Of a stretch of DNA of 64,000 bases, positions 34,590 through 42,287 are shown one piece after another (positions within the stretch are counted from its first letter, which is position 1; every line of letters begins with the position of its first letter). The stretch comes from Klenkia brasiliensis (GTDB lineage: Bacteria; Actinomycetota; Actinomycetes; Mycobacteriales; Geodermatophilaceae): assembly GCF_900100695.1 (NCBI RefSeq), contig NZ_FNCF01000003.1, positions 124,001-188,000 on the forward strand. Direction: 5' to 3'. The translations under genes were made by a program, and so were the position numbers. The notes below the pieces were generated by a model that searched no databases, had not been told where the DNA came from, and saw nothing but the letters and a program-made list of their open reading frames with translations.

Positions 34590-35758
34590 GACGGGCCGGT
34601 CATCGTCACGCCCAGACGCGGGGCGACGTCCTCGGCCATCCACGTCAGCTGCTCCTCGATGCTCTCCCGGGTGGTGCCGGGGCCGTCCACGGCGACCGAG
34701 ATCGTCGTCATCCCGAGCTTGGTGCGGTACTCGTCGATGACCTCGGCGACGTCGTCGGCGGTGCCCACCGCCCAGATCCGCTGCCGCACCGACTCCTCCA
34801 GGGTGGGCGCGAAGTCGTGCGGCTTGGAGGTCCAGCCCTCGGGCAGGTCGTAGCTGTTGTAGCGGCCGTAGGGCGCCAGCAGCTTGACGACCTCCTCGTG
34901 GTTGGGCCGGGCGGCGGCCATGGCCTCCTCGCGGGTGCGGCCGATGCACACGTGCAGCACCAGCATCCGCTCCTCCCCCGGCGCCAGGGTGCGCCCGGCG
35001 GCCTCGGCGTGGGCTGCGTGCTCGGCCCAGCGACGGGCCATCGTGTCCGGCGACTGCCAGGCGTAGACGCCGGTGTGGCCGTGCTCGGCGACGTACCGGA
35101 CCGTCGCCGGTGAGGTGCAGGCCTGGTAGACCTCCACCGGCCGCAGCACGTTCGGCACGAGGGTGAGGTCGGTGACCACGCCGCCGCGGTCGGGGATGCC
35201 GGCCGGCGGCAGGGTGAAGTGCTTGCCGGAGTAGGCGAACCGGTCGTTGGCCCAGGCCGTGCGGATGACCTCCATGGCCTCGGCGAAGACCTCGCGGTTG
35301 CGCTGCTCGGCGCCGGTGTCCATGCCGTTGTCGTTGCTCTCGATGCTGGCGCCGAGGGTCTCCATCTCGCGCGGCACGGTGCCCCGGCCGACGCCGAAGC
35401 GCATCCGGCCGCCGGTGAGCAGGTCGGCGGTGGCGAAGTCCTCGGCCAGCCGCAGCGGGTTCCACTGCGGGACGATGTTGAACATCTGGCCGTAGTTCAT
35501 CCGCTGGGTGCGGGCCGCGCACCACAGGCCCAGCAGGATCTGGTTGCCGACGACCTCGTAGCCCTCGTGCTGGAAGTGGTGCTCGGTCCACCACATGGTG
35601 TCGTAGCCGAGCCGGTCCCCGGCCTCGGCGAGGGCGACGAAGTCCTCGTAGGCCGCGGCGACGTCCGCCCGGCCACAGCGCCGCTGCGTCGCCGGCGGGC
35701 CGTCGATCCCGGCGTCGAGCATCTCGACCGCGCCGAGCAGGTTGGTGTCGATCCGCAT
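34586..35758 (-). CDS. LLM-class flavin-dependent monooxygenase
   Basis: The 390-residue protein is a luciferase-like TIM barrel: LGYDTMWWTEHHFQHEGY near residue 65, GGRMRFGVGRGTVPREME and PVEVYQACTSPATVRYVAEHG. It should use FMNH2 or F420. RutA, which opens the uracil ring, is in the same superfamily, but I cannot show closer identity. ATG 35758 has a GAGGAT hexamer seven bases upstream (leaderless) and a GlnR-like box 23 bases upstream. It heads a two-gene operon with the amidase. Confidence 0.88.
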   Translation of the reverse strand: MRIDTNLLGAVEMLDAGIDGPPATQRRCGRADVAAAYEDFVALAEAGDRLGYDTMWWTEHHFQHEGYEVVGNQILLGLWCAARTQRMNYGQMFNIVPQWNPLRLAEDFATADLLTGGRMRFGVGRGTVPREMETLGASIESNDNGMDTGAEQRNREVFAEAMEVIRTAWANDRFAYSGKHFTLPPAGIPDRGGVVTDLTLVPNVLRPVEVYQACTSPATVRYVAEHGHTGVYAWQSPDTMARRWAEHAAHAEAAGRTLAPGEERMLVLHVCIGRTREEAMAAARPNHEEVVKLLAPYGRYNSYDLPEGWTSKPHDFAPTLEESVRQRIWAVGTADDVAEVIDEYRTKLGMTTISVAVDGPGTTRESIEEQLTWMAEDVAPRLGVTMTGPS

Positions 35759-35781
35759 GCCGCCGATCCTCGGACCCGGAC

Positions 35782-35797
35782 GTTTCCCCGACGTTCC
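35782..35797 (-). promoter_or_regulatory. GlnR-like box upstream of the LLM monooxygenase operon
   Basis: The minus strand reads GGAAC-gtcggg-GAAAC, matching GNNAC-N6-GAAAC, including the GAAAC half-site of the Streptomyces GlnR consensus. It ends 23 bases before the ATG at 35758. GGAAC alone also resembles an ECF sigma -35, but no matching -10 follows. Confidence 0.55.
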
Positions 35798-35861
35798 GGT
35801 CGCGCAACGCACCGGCGCCCGCCACCCCGGGTGGGGTGACGGGCGCCGGGTGTGCGGTGGA

Positions 35862-37037
35862 TCAGCTGGACGGGACCGCGATGGAGTCGTCGATGAACTC
35901 GTTGGTGACGAGGTCGTCGGCGGTCAGGCCGGACTTCGGCGGGGTGCCCTGCTCGGTGAAGATCGGCGTGGTCTGCTCGATCAGGGTGTCGACCCGGTCG
36001 GTGTCGAAGTTGCCGTGGGTGTCGTCGGGGCCGTTGCCCACCAGGCCGAGCTCCTTCTGGGTCTCGACCGAGTAGTCGGCGACGCCCTGGGAGTAGACCC
36101 AGCCGGTGTCGTACTGCTGCACCAGGTCCAGGATGATGTCGTTCACCCGCGAGGGGTCGGCGAGGTAGTCCACGTCGGCCTGCTGCATGAGCGGGACGAG
36201 CGCGGTGAGGCAGCCCGACATCGACTCCAGGTCACCGGAGCGCACCGAGATCGAGGACTGGTAGGGCTGGAAGCCGGCGTCGTAGACGAGCTGGTACTTC
36301 ACGTCCTTGCCCCAGGCCTCGACCTCGTTCTTGTAGATGTAGGGCTCGGCGGAGGCGAAGCCCTGCTGGGCGACCTCGCCGGCGGCGGCCACGAACCCCG
36401 ACGGGGTGCCGTCGTAGGACCCGTCGATCTGGTCGGTGTTGAGGATCCCCGCGCCGGTCAGGTAGGCCATGTAGGCCGAGCCCTCGAAGTACCGCACGGT
36501 GACGCCCTCGGTGCCCAGGTCGGCGATGGACTCCACGTCGGGGTAGGTCGAGGGGTCCCACATGATCATGGTGGGCGACTTCTCCAGCGGGGCCAGCACC
36601 GCGGTGGTGGGCTGGGTGTCCGAGAGCTGGATGGCCTCGTCGGTGGCGATGTAGCCCAGGTTGATGTCGGTGTCGGCGTACATCTGCGAGGTGACCGTCT
36701 GGAAGCCGATGGCCGGGCCGCCGGCACGGATCTCCAGGGTGACGCCGGTGGAGTCGCCGTTGCTGTCGATGAGCGTGCCCTTCACCGACTTGCTGCCGGC
36801 GTCGACCACGTAGTCGTCACCCAGGGACTCGTAGAGGCCACCGTGCTCGGCCTCGGGGTTCCAGTCGGTCTGCACCACGATGTTGCTGGGGCAGCCGGCG
36901 GCGGCCAGGTCGTTGCTGCCGACCTCGCCGGAGGGACCGGCGGCGGCCGAGCCACCGTCGTCGCTGCCGCAGGCGGACAGCGTCAGCGCCAGCACGGCGG
37001 TGGCCGCGAGGGCCGTCGTGGAACGGGTGATGCGCAC
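35862..37037 (-). CDS. ABC transporter substrate-binding lipoprotein (NMT1/THI5-like)
   Basis: The 391-residue protein has a lipoprotein signal (LALTLSACG) followed by a Gly/Ser linker and an NMT1/THI5-type periplasmic fold (VVQTDWNPEAEHGGLYESLG; DINLGYIATDEAI). Relatives bind pyrimidine thiamine precursors, riboflavin, taurine or nitrate-type ligands. With the adjacent permease and ATPase genes it forms an importer, probably for the substrate of this locus. GTG 37037 follows AGGAGCACGT. It is the last of the three transporter genes, 122 bp after the permease gene. Confidence 0.88.
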   Translation of the reverse strand: MRITRSTTALAATAVLALTLSACGSDDGGSAAAGPSGEVGSNDLAAAGCPSNIVVQTDWNPEAEHGGLYESLGDDYVVDAGSKSVKGTLIDSNGDSTGVTLEIRAGGPAIGFQTVTSQMYADTDINLGYIATDEAIQLSDTQPTTAVLAPLEKSPTMIMWDPSTYPDVESIADLGTEGVTVRYFEGSAYMAYLTGAGILNTDQIDGSYDGTPSGFVAAAGEVAQQGFASAEPYIYKNEVEAWGKDVKYQLVYDAGFQPYQSSISVRSGDLESMSGCLTALVPLMQQADVDYLADPSRVNDIILDLVQQYDTGWVYSQGVADYSVETQKELGLVGNGPDDTHGNFDTDRVDTLIEQTTPIFTEQGTPPKSGLTADDLVTNEFIDDSIAVPSS

Positions 37038-37159
37038 ACGTGCTCCTGGGGATGGGTCGGGCCGGCACCTCGGGTTCGGGGTGACGGTGACCGGGGCGGA
37101 CGGCGACGGACGCCCCGGGTGGTGCGGTCTGGGAGAGGGGGCTGCGCTGAGGGACGGGC

Positions 37160-38074
37160 TCAGCGGTCGCGGGACTGGTCGTACCAGCTGCCGACGACGA
37201 GCTTGGACAGCCAGCCGAAGAGGAAGAACACCGCGAAGCCCAGCGCGGCGGTGACCACGATGGTGAAGAACAGCGGGGCGCCCTGCAGGCGGGAGCTGAA
37301 GTTCGACAGCAGGATGCCCAGGCCGGGCTCGCCCTGCTTGAAGAACAGGTCGCCGACGATCGCACCGACCACCGAGAGGCCGGCGGAGATGCGGAACCCG
37401 GCGAAGATGGCCGGCAGGGCCGCGGGCAGCTGCAGCTTCAGCAGCCGGGTGAGGCGGCTGGCCTTGTGCAGGGTGAACAGCTCGTGGTGCCCGCGGTCCA
37501 CCGACTGGATGCCGAACAGGGTGTTCGACACGATCGGGAACAGCGCGATCATCACGCAGACGATGACCCGCGACGGGAAGCCGAAGCCGAACCAGAACCC
37601 GATCAGCGGCACCAGGGCCAGGATCGGGATGCACTGCAGCGCGACGGCGTAGGGGTACAGCGAGCTCTCGACGGCCTTGCTCTGGCTCATCGCGATCGCC
37701 CACAGCATGCCGATCACGATCGCGATCGCCAGGCCGGTGAAGGTGACCACGATGGAGCGCCCCAGGGCCGGCCACACCTTCTCGGTGATGGTGGGGTCCA
37801 GCAGCGCGTCGGTGATCAGCGTGTGCGGGGCCGGCATGAGGAACCGCCGGCCCGGGTCCAGCACGAGGTAGGTGATGGCGTACCAGACCCCGATGAGGGC
37901 GGCGAACACGACGACCGGCAGGGCCAGGTTCATCGCCCTGCGGCCGCGGCGGCGCCGGACGACGGGCGCCGGGGTCGTGCCGGTGGCGACCGCCTCGGCG
38001 GTCGGGCTCTCCAGGGTGGAGGTCACGGCGGTCTCCTCGGAGGGGGTGGTCTGACCGGGCAGGGTGGCGGTCAC
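37160..38074 (-). CDS. ABC transporter permease (SsuC/ThiX type)
   Basis: The 304-residue protein has a roughly 50-residue cytoplasmic N-terminus, then six transmembrane segments. The coupling-helix motif is visible as LFTLHKASRLTRLLKLQLPAALPAIFAGFRISAGL (the EAA loop, about residues 200-235). It belongs to the BPD_transp_1 family used by nitrate/taurine/pyrimidine importers. GTG 38074 overlaps the ATPase stop codon as GTGA. Confidence 0.9.
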   Translation of the reverse strand: MTATLPGQTTPSEETAVTSTLESPTAEAVATGTTPAPVVRRRRGRRAMNLALPVVVFAALIGVWYAITYLVLDPGRRFLMPAPHTLITDALLDPTITEKVWPALGRSIVVTFTGLAIAIVIGMLWAIAMSQSKAVESSLYPYAVALQCIPILALVPLIGFWFGFGFPSRVIVCVMIALFPIVSNTLFGIQSVDRGHHELFTLHKASRLTRLLKLQLPAALPAIFAGFRISAGLSVVGAIVGDLFFKQGEPGLGILLSNFSSRLQGAPLFFTIVVTAALGFAVFFLFGWLSKLVVGSWYDQSRDR

Positions 38075-38883
38075 GAGTGGCCCTCGCGCAGCGCGTGGGA
38101 GACCTCGCCGGCGAGCTTGGCGAACTCGGGGGTGAACCGGAGCTCCGGTGTGCGGTCCGGGCCGAAGGGCACCTGGAAGGACTCCACGATGTGCCCCGGC
38201 CGCCCGCTCATGACCAGCACGCGGGTCGACATGTAGACCGCCTCGGACACCGAGTGCGTGATGAACAGCGCCCCGAAGCCCTTGGTCACGAACAGCCGGA
38301 TCAGCTCGTCGTTGAGGCGCTCGCGGGTGATCTCGTCCAGCGCGCCGAAGGGCTCGTCGAAGAGGAACAGGTCCGGGTCGAGGGTGAGCGAGCGGGCCAG
38401 CGAGGCGCGCATCTTCATGCCGCCGGACAGCGCCCGGGGCAGCTTCTTCTCGTGGCCCCGCAGCCCGACCAGCTCGATGGCGTCCAGGGCGGCCTGGTTG
38501 GTGGCAGTCTTGCTCATGCCGTGCAGCTCGGCGAGCAGCTCGACGTTCTTCTTGACGCTGCGCCAGGGCAGCAGGGTGGCGTCCTGGAAGACGTAGCCGA
38601 TGCGCTGCGCGTCGACCCGGGCGGTGCCGGCGCTGGCGGCGTCCAGGCCCGAGGCGATCCGCAGCAGGGTGGACTTGCCGCAGCCGGACGGGCCGACGAC
38701 GGTGACGAACTCACCGCGGTCGATGGTCAGGTGCACGCCCTCGAGCGCGACGGTGCCGTCGGGGAACTGGCGGGCCACGTCCGTGAACTCCAGGACCCGG
38801 GTGGCGGGGGCCGTCGTCGCGGTGGACGGGGCGGCGGGCGCAGGTGCGCTCACGGTCACCTCCGGTGCGTTCTGCGGGGGCAC
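38071..38883 (-). CDS. ABC transporter ATP-binding protein (SsuB/TauB type)
   Basis: The 270-residue ATPase has Walker A GPSGCGKST, Q-loop VFQDATLLPW, signature LSGGMKMRASLARSL, Walker B DLFLFDEPFGALDE and switch His in ITHSVSEAVY. It is the energy subunit of the importer with the following permease and binding protein. The start at GTG 38883 gives a Pro/Ala-rich leader of about 30 residues; a later GTG (VTVSAPAP) is possible. A GlnR-like box lies 73 bases upstream. Confidence 0.92.
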   Translation of the reverse strand: MPPQNAPEVTVSAPAPAAPSTATTAPATRVLEFTDVARQFPDGTVALEGVHLTIDRGEFVTVVGPSGCGKSTLLRIASGLDAASAGTARVDAQRIGYVFQDATLLPWRSVKKNVELLAELHGMSKTATNQAALDAIELVGLRGHEKKLPRALSGGMKMRASLARSLTLDPDLFLFDEPFGALDEITRERLNDELIRLFVTKGFGALFITHSVSEAVYMSTRVLVMSGRPGHIVESFQVPFGPDRTPELRFTPEFAKLAGEVSHALREGHS

Positions 38884-38956
38884 CGGTCCGCGCGGTGGGA
38901 CCGGTCCCGTCGCCCGGTGGCTCTCCCGGGCGACGCAGTCACGATGGGCGCGGTCT

Positions 38957-38972
38957 GTTTCGCCTGCGTCTC
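38957..38972 (-). promoter_or_regulatory. GlnR-like box upstream of the ABC importer operon
   Basis: On the minus strand the sequence reads GAGAC-gcaggc-GAAAC, a GNNAC-N6-GAAAC element in the 117-bp gap between the cytosine-deaminase-like gene and the ATPase gene. The first half-site deviates (GAGAC rather than GTNAC), so it is the weakest of the five. Confidence 0.4.
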
Positions 38973-39000
38973 CCGTCGGTGAACGCGACCGACTGCTTGG

Positions 39001-40236
39001 TCACGACTGGGCCACGACCCTCCCCGGGAACACCCGCTGCACCTGCGTGCTCGCGACCACCCGTCCGCGGGAGACCACGACGCGGTCGGTGCCGGCCCCG
39101 GCGACCGCGGCGTCCAGGCTCTCGGCGCGCACAGCCAGGAACTCCGCGACCGACCCGGGGACGGCGGTGGGCACGGGCAGGCCCATGCAGCGGCGGGCAC
39201 CGGCGCTCACGGCGTCCCAGGCCTCCCGGGTGGACAGGTGCCCGGAGGTGACCAGCAGCGACGCCGCCTCGCACGCGTCGGCCCGGCCCATCGGGTTGAA
39301 CGGGTCGCGCAGGTTGTCCCCGCCGGCGCCGAGCACGGCGCCGGCGTCCAGCAGCGCCCGGACGGCGGTCAGCCCCCGCGGGGTGGCCACGGTGGACTCC
39401 CGGCCCTGCAGGTACAGGTTGGTCTGCGGCAGCGCGACGACGCCGACGCCGGCGGCGGCCACCTCGGCGGAGGTGGCCCGGGCGACCTCGAGCGGGTGCA
39501 CGCCGAGGGAGACGCAGTGGCTGGCGGTGGCGCCGTGGCCGAAGCCGGTGGCCCGCACCCGCTGGGCCAGGTGCAGCAGGCCCTGCGCGGTCGGGTCCAG
39601 CGTCTCGTCGGTGTGCAGGTCCAGCGGCAGGCCGCGGCGCTGCGCGACGTCGAAGGAGAGGTCCAGACCGGCGGTGCGGTCGGGCCACATGTGCGGCGCG
39701 CCGCCCACGAGGTCGACGCCCAGGTCGACCGCCTCCTCCAGCAGCCGGCCGTTGTCCCGGGCGTCCTCCGGGGTCCACGGCGCGCTGCACAGGGCCACCA
39801 CCTGGACGTCGACCAGGCCGGCGAGGGCGTCGCGGACCTCCAGCAGCGCGCGGACGTGCCGGAGGCCGGTGTGCGCGCCCAGGTCGGCGTGGGTGCGGAT
39901 CGCGGTGGTGCCGTTGGCCAGGTACTCGTGCGCGGCGCGGGTGGCCCGGTCGACCAGGTCGGCGTGGGTGAAACCGGCCGAGATGGCCCGGATCGCCTCG
40001 ATCGCGCCGGCCAGGTCGCCGGTGCGGTTGGGTGCCCGGTGGCTGGTGAGCGCCTTGTCCAGGTGGGCGTGCGGCTCGGCCGGGGCGGGCAGCAGGTGGA
40101 ACCCGGCGAGCTCGCGCACCTCGTCGTCCGGCGCGGGGGCCAGCACCGGGGCGACGTCGGCGACGGTGCCGTCGGCGCAGCGGACGTCGACGACGTCGCC
40201 GTCGACGGTGGTGACCGAGCGCAGCAGCAGGCTCAT
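39001..40236 (-). CDS. cytosine deaminase-like amidohydrolase
   Basis: The 411-residue protein resembles CodA-type deaminases: HxH in EPHAHLDKAL, RTHADLG, His/Glu in LDLHTDETLDP, His in ASHCVSLG and Asp in GGDNLRDPFNPMGRAD. All expected metal and catalytic residues are present. Cytosine, isoguanine, creatinine or another cyclic imine could be the substrate. ATG 40236 overlaps the stop of the MTHFR-like gene (ATGA), so it is translated from the same leftward operon as the reductase gene. Confidence 0.87.
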   Translation of the reverse strand: MSLLLRSVTTVDGDVVDVRCADGTVADVAPVLAPAPDDEVRELAGFHLLPAPAEPHAHLDKALTSHRAPNRTGDLAGAIEAIRAISAGFTHADLVDRATRAAHEYLANGTTAIRTHADLGAHTGLRHVRALLEVRDALAGLVDVQVVALCSAPWTPEDARDNGRLLEEAVDLGVDLVGGAPHMWPDRTAGLDLSFDVAQRRGLPLDLHTDETLDPTAQGLLHLAQRVRATGFGHGATASHCVSLGVHPLEVARATSAEVAAAGVGVVALPQTNLYLQGRESTVATPRGLTAVRALLDAGAVLGAGGDNLRDPFNPMGRADACEAASLLVTSGHLSTREAWDAVSAGARRCMGLPVPTAVPGSVAEFLAVRAESLDAAVAGAGTDRVVVSRGRVVASTQVQRVFPGRVVAQS

Positions 40237-41231
40237 CCGAGGGCTCTCCCGATCTCCGCGAGGGCCGCGGCGGTGGTGGGTTCGGTGCCGGGTGCGGCGA
40301 CCCCGGACAGGTCGACCCCGCGCACCCCGGGGACGGCGAGGTAGGCCTCCGCCAGCTCGACGGCCGCGGCGACCCCGGCGCGGCGGGGGTCGCGGGCGGA
40401 CTCGATGGCGGCCAGGTAGCCGGCGGGCAGCCGCAGCCCGGTGAAGCGGCGCAGCTCGGCGACCGAGCCGGGATCGGTGGCCACCGCGACGCAGGCGACG
40501 AAGGGCACGTCGGCGCCCGCGTCGGTGGCCGCGGCGACGAAGTCGGCCAGCTCGGCCGGGCCGCCGGCGTGGTCGACGAAGCAGACCTCGGCGCCGGCCC
40601 GCACCTTCTCCACCAGCCGTTGCGGGCGGCGGTCGGCGGGCGGGCCGTGCGGGGTCTCCCCCACCGAGACCAGCAGGCCGGCGGCGCGGGAAGCGGCGGC
40701 CAGCTGCGTGGAGTCCAGGTCGAAGACCGGCTGGGCGTCGGGCCGGTCGCCGGTGGCGGTGTGGTCGCCGGTCACGCAGTGCACCGCGCCGACGCCGAGG
40801 TCGGCCAGCGCGGCCAGCTCGCCCTCCAGCGCGACCCGGTTGCGGTCCCGGCAGTTCAGCCCCTGCCAGACGGGGACGCCGCGGGACTGCACCAGCGCGG
40901 CCCGGTAGGCCGGCGGGAACTGCACCCGGGCGGCCGCGTGGTCGCCCAGCAGGACGGCGTCCACCCGGCCGGCGACCAGGTCGGTGCAGCGCTCCAGCGA
41001 CCCGCGGGACAGCGCGACGGCGGGCAGGTCGGCGACCACCACGGGCCGCTGCCGCATGAGGGCGAGCAGGCGCGGCTCGGGTCCGGGACGGCTCTCCCGC
41101 TCACGGGGCCAACGCACCGTGGGCAGCGGCAGGAAGGCGCACGGGTCGGGGGCGACCTCGCAGCTGCCGTCCTCGGCCACCCCGCCGCACGGCCCGTAGG
41201 TCATCGCCTTCGGGCAGGCGGGGGCGCTCAC
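40233..41231 (-). CDS. MTHFR-like protein with N-terminal Cys-rich MTHFR_C domain
   Basis: The 332-residue protein opens with CPKAMTYGPCGGV, then DGSCEV and a further Cys, the pattern of the so-called MTHFR C-terminal domain (PF12225 type), here at the N-terminus. It continues into a barrel resembling methylenetetrahydrofolate reductase (VPVWQGLNCRDRNRVALEGE; VHCVTGDHTATGDRP; VCFVDHAGG; VPFVACVAV). It may carry or reduce a one-carbon unit on folate, which would fit methyl groups released by the Rieske enzyme. GTG 41231 starts 10 bp after the ferredoxin reductase stop. Confidence 0.78.
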   Translation of the reverse strand: MSAPACPKAMTYGPCGGVAEDGSCEVAPDPCAFLPLPTVRWPRERESRPGPEPRLLALMRQRPVVVADLPAVALSRGSLERCTDLVAGRVDAVLLGDHAAARVQFPPAYRAALVQSRGVPVWQGLNCRDRNRVALEGELAALADLGVGAVHCVTGDHTATGDRPDAQPVFDLDSTQLAAASRAAGLLVSVGETPHGPPADRRPQRLVEKVRAGAEVCFVDHAGGPAELADFVAAATDAGADVPFVACVAVATDPGSVAELRRFTGLRLPAGYLAAIESARDPRRAGVAAAVELAEAYLAVPGVRGVDLSGVAAPGTEPTTAAALAEIGRALG

Positions 41232-41241
41232 CGGGACGCGG

Positions 41242-42198
41242 TCACAGGTCGAGCACCAGCCGGGGGCCGGCGGCGCGGGACACGCAGACCATCATCGCGG
41301 TGCCGTCGGCCTGCTCGCCGGGGCTGAGCACGGAGTCGCGGTGCTCGACCTCGCCCTCCAGCACCGGCGTCTCGCAGGTGCCGCAGGTGCCCACCCGGCA
41401 GGAGGACAGCACATCGACCCCCTCGGCGGCCAGGGCGTCGAGCACCGAGGTGCCGGGCTCGACGACGACGGTCGTGCCGGTGAGCGCCAGCTCCACCTCG
41501 AAGGGGTCCGGCCACACGGGGGCACCGAACTCCTTGGCCTCGAACCGCTCCACGTGCAGGGTGCCCGCCCAACCCGCGGCGGCGGCCTCGAGCGCGTCGA
41601 GCAGCTTCGCCGGCCCGCAGGCGTAGACGGCGGTGGCCGCGTCGACGTCCAGCGCCGCCACGTCGAGCCGGTCGCCCTCGTCGCCGACGTGCAGCCGCAC
41701 CCGGCCGGGGTGGGCGGCGGCCAGCTCGGCGGCGAAGGCCATCCGCGCCCGCGAGCGGCCGGCGTACTCCAGGGTCCACTCCGCCCCGGCCGCGTCGGCG
41801 GCGGCGAGCATCGCGCGCAGCGGGGTGATGCCGATGCCACCGGCCACGAAGACGTACCGGGTGCCGGGGGTGACCTCGAACGGGAAGTGGTTGCGCGGCC
41901 CGCGCACCCGCAGCCGCTGGCCCACCTCGACCTCGTCGTGCAGCGCCCGCGACCCTCCCCCGCCGTCGGCCTCGCGCAGCACCGCGACCCGCCAGGTGGC
42001 CCGGTCGCCGACGTCCCCGCACAGCGAGTACTGCCGCTCCAGACCCGGGCGCACGAGGAGGTCCAGGTGCGAGCCGGGCGTCCACGCGGGCAGGTCGCGA
42101 CCGTTGTGGGAGACCAGGTCCAGGCCCAGCACGCCGTCGGCGAGCGGGGTGCGACCGGCCACCACCAGGTCGCGTTCGACGTCGGAGAAGAAGCTCAC
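41242..42198 (-). CDS. VanB/PDR-type oxygenase reductase
   Basis: The 318-residue protein has the order typical of phthalate-dioxygenase-reductase-type proteins: flavin domain (RQYSLCGD), NAD domain (FVAGGIGITPLRAML; YACGPAKLLDAL) and a C-terminal plant-type [2Fe-2S] ferredoxin (SSCRVGTCGTCETPVLEGE). It should pass electrons from NAD(P)H to the Rieske oxygenase encoded 12 kb away. GTG 42198 is six bases after AGGA. It heads the leftward operon and is divergent from the FAD-binding oxidoreductase, sharing a promoter region with a GlnR-like box. Confidence 0.9.
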   Translation of the reverse strand: MSFFSDVERDLVVAGRTPLADGVLGLDLVSHNGRDLPAWTPGSHLDLLVRPGLERQYSLCGDVGDRATWRVAVLREADGGGGSRALHDEVEVGQRLRVRGPRNHFPFEVTPGTRYVFVAGGIGITPLRAMLAAADAAGAEWTLEYAGRSRARMAFAAELAAAHPGRVRLHVGDEGDRLDVAALDVDAATAVYACGPAKLLDALEAAAAGWAGTLHVERFEAKEFGAPVWPDPFEVELALTGTTVVVEPGTSVLDALAAEGVDVLSSCRVGTCGTCETPVLEGEVEHRDSVLSPGEQADGTAMMVCVSRAAGPRLVLDL

Positions 42199-42248
42199 CG
42201 GCCGATCCTGCACACGTCGGGCCCGCCGGGTGCAGATGACGCAGAAGG

Positions 42249-42264
42249 GTCACACGGATGTAAC
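42249..42264 (+). promoter_or_regulatory. GlnR-like box in the reductase/FAD-oxidoreductase divergent promoter
   Basis: The sequence GTCAC-acggat-GTAAC lies 23 bases upstream of the rightward GTG at 42288 and 50 bases from the leftward GTG at 42198. It has the AC-N9-AC spacing. It closely resembles the element at 27975 in reversed half-site order. Confidence 0.55.
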
Positions 42265-42287
42265 CGCGGTGCGGTTCCGTCCACGGC

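Noticed and set aside
23000-35758. A rut (uracil ring-opening) operon
   Set aside because: An LLM monooxygenase and an isochorismatase-like hydrolase occur, but they are in different operons, and RutC, RutD, RutE and RutF equivalents are not recognisable.
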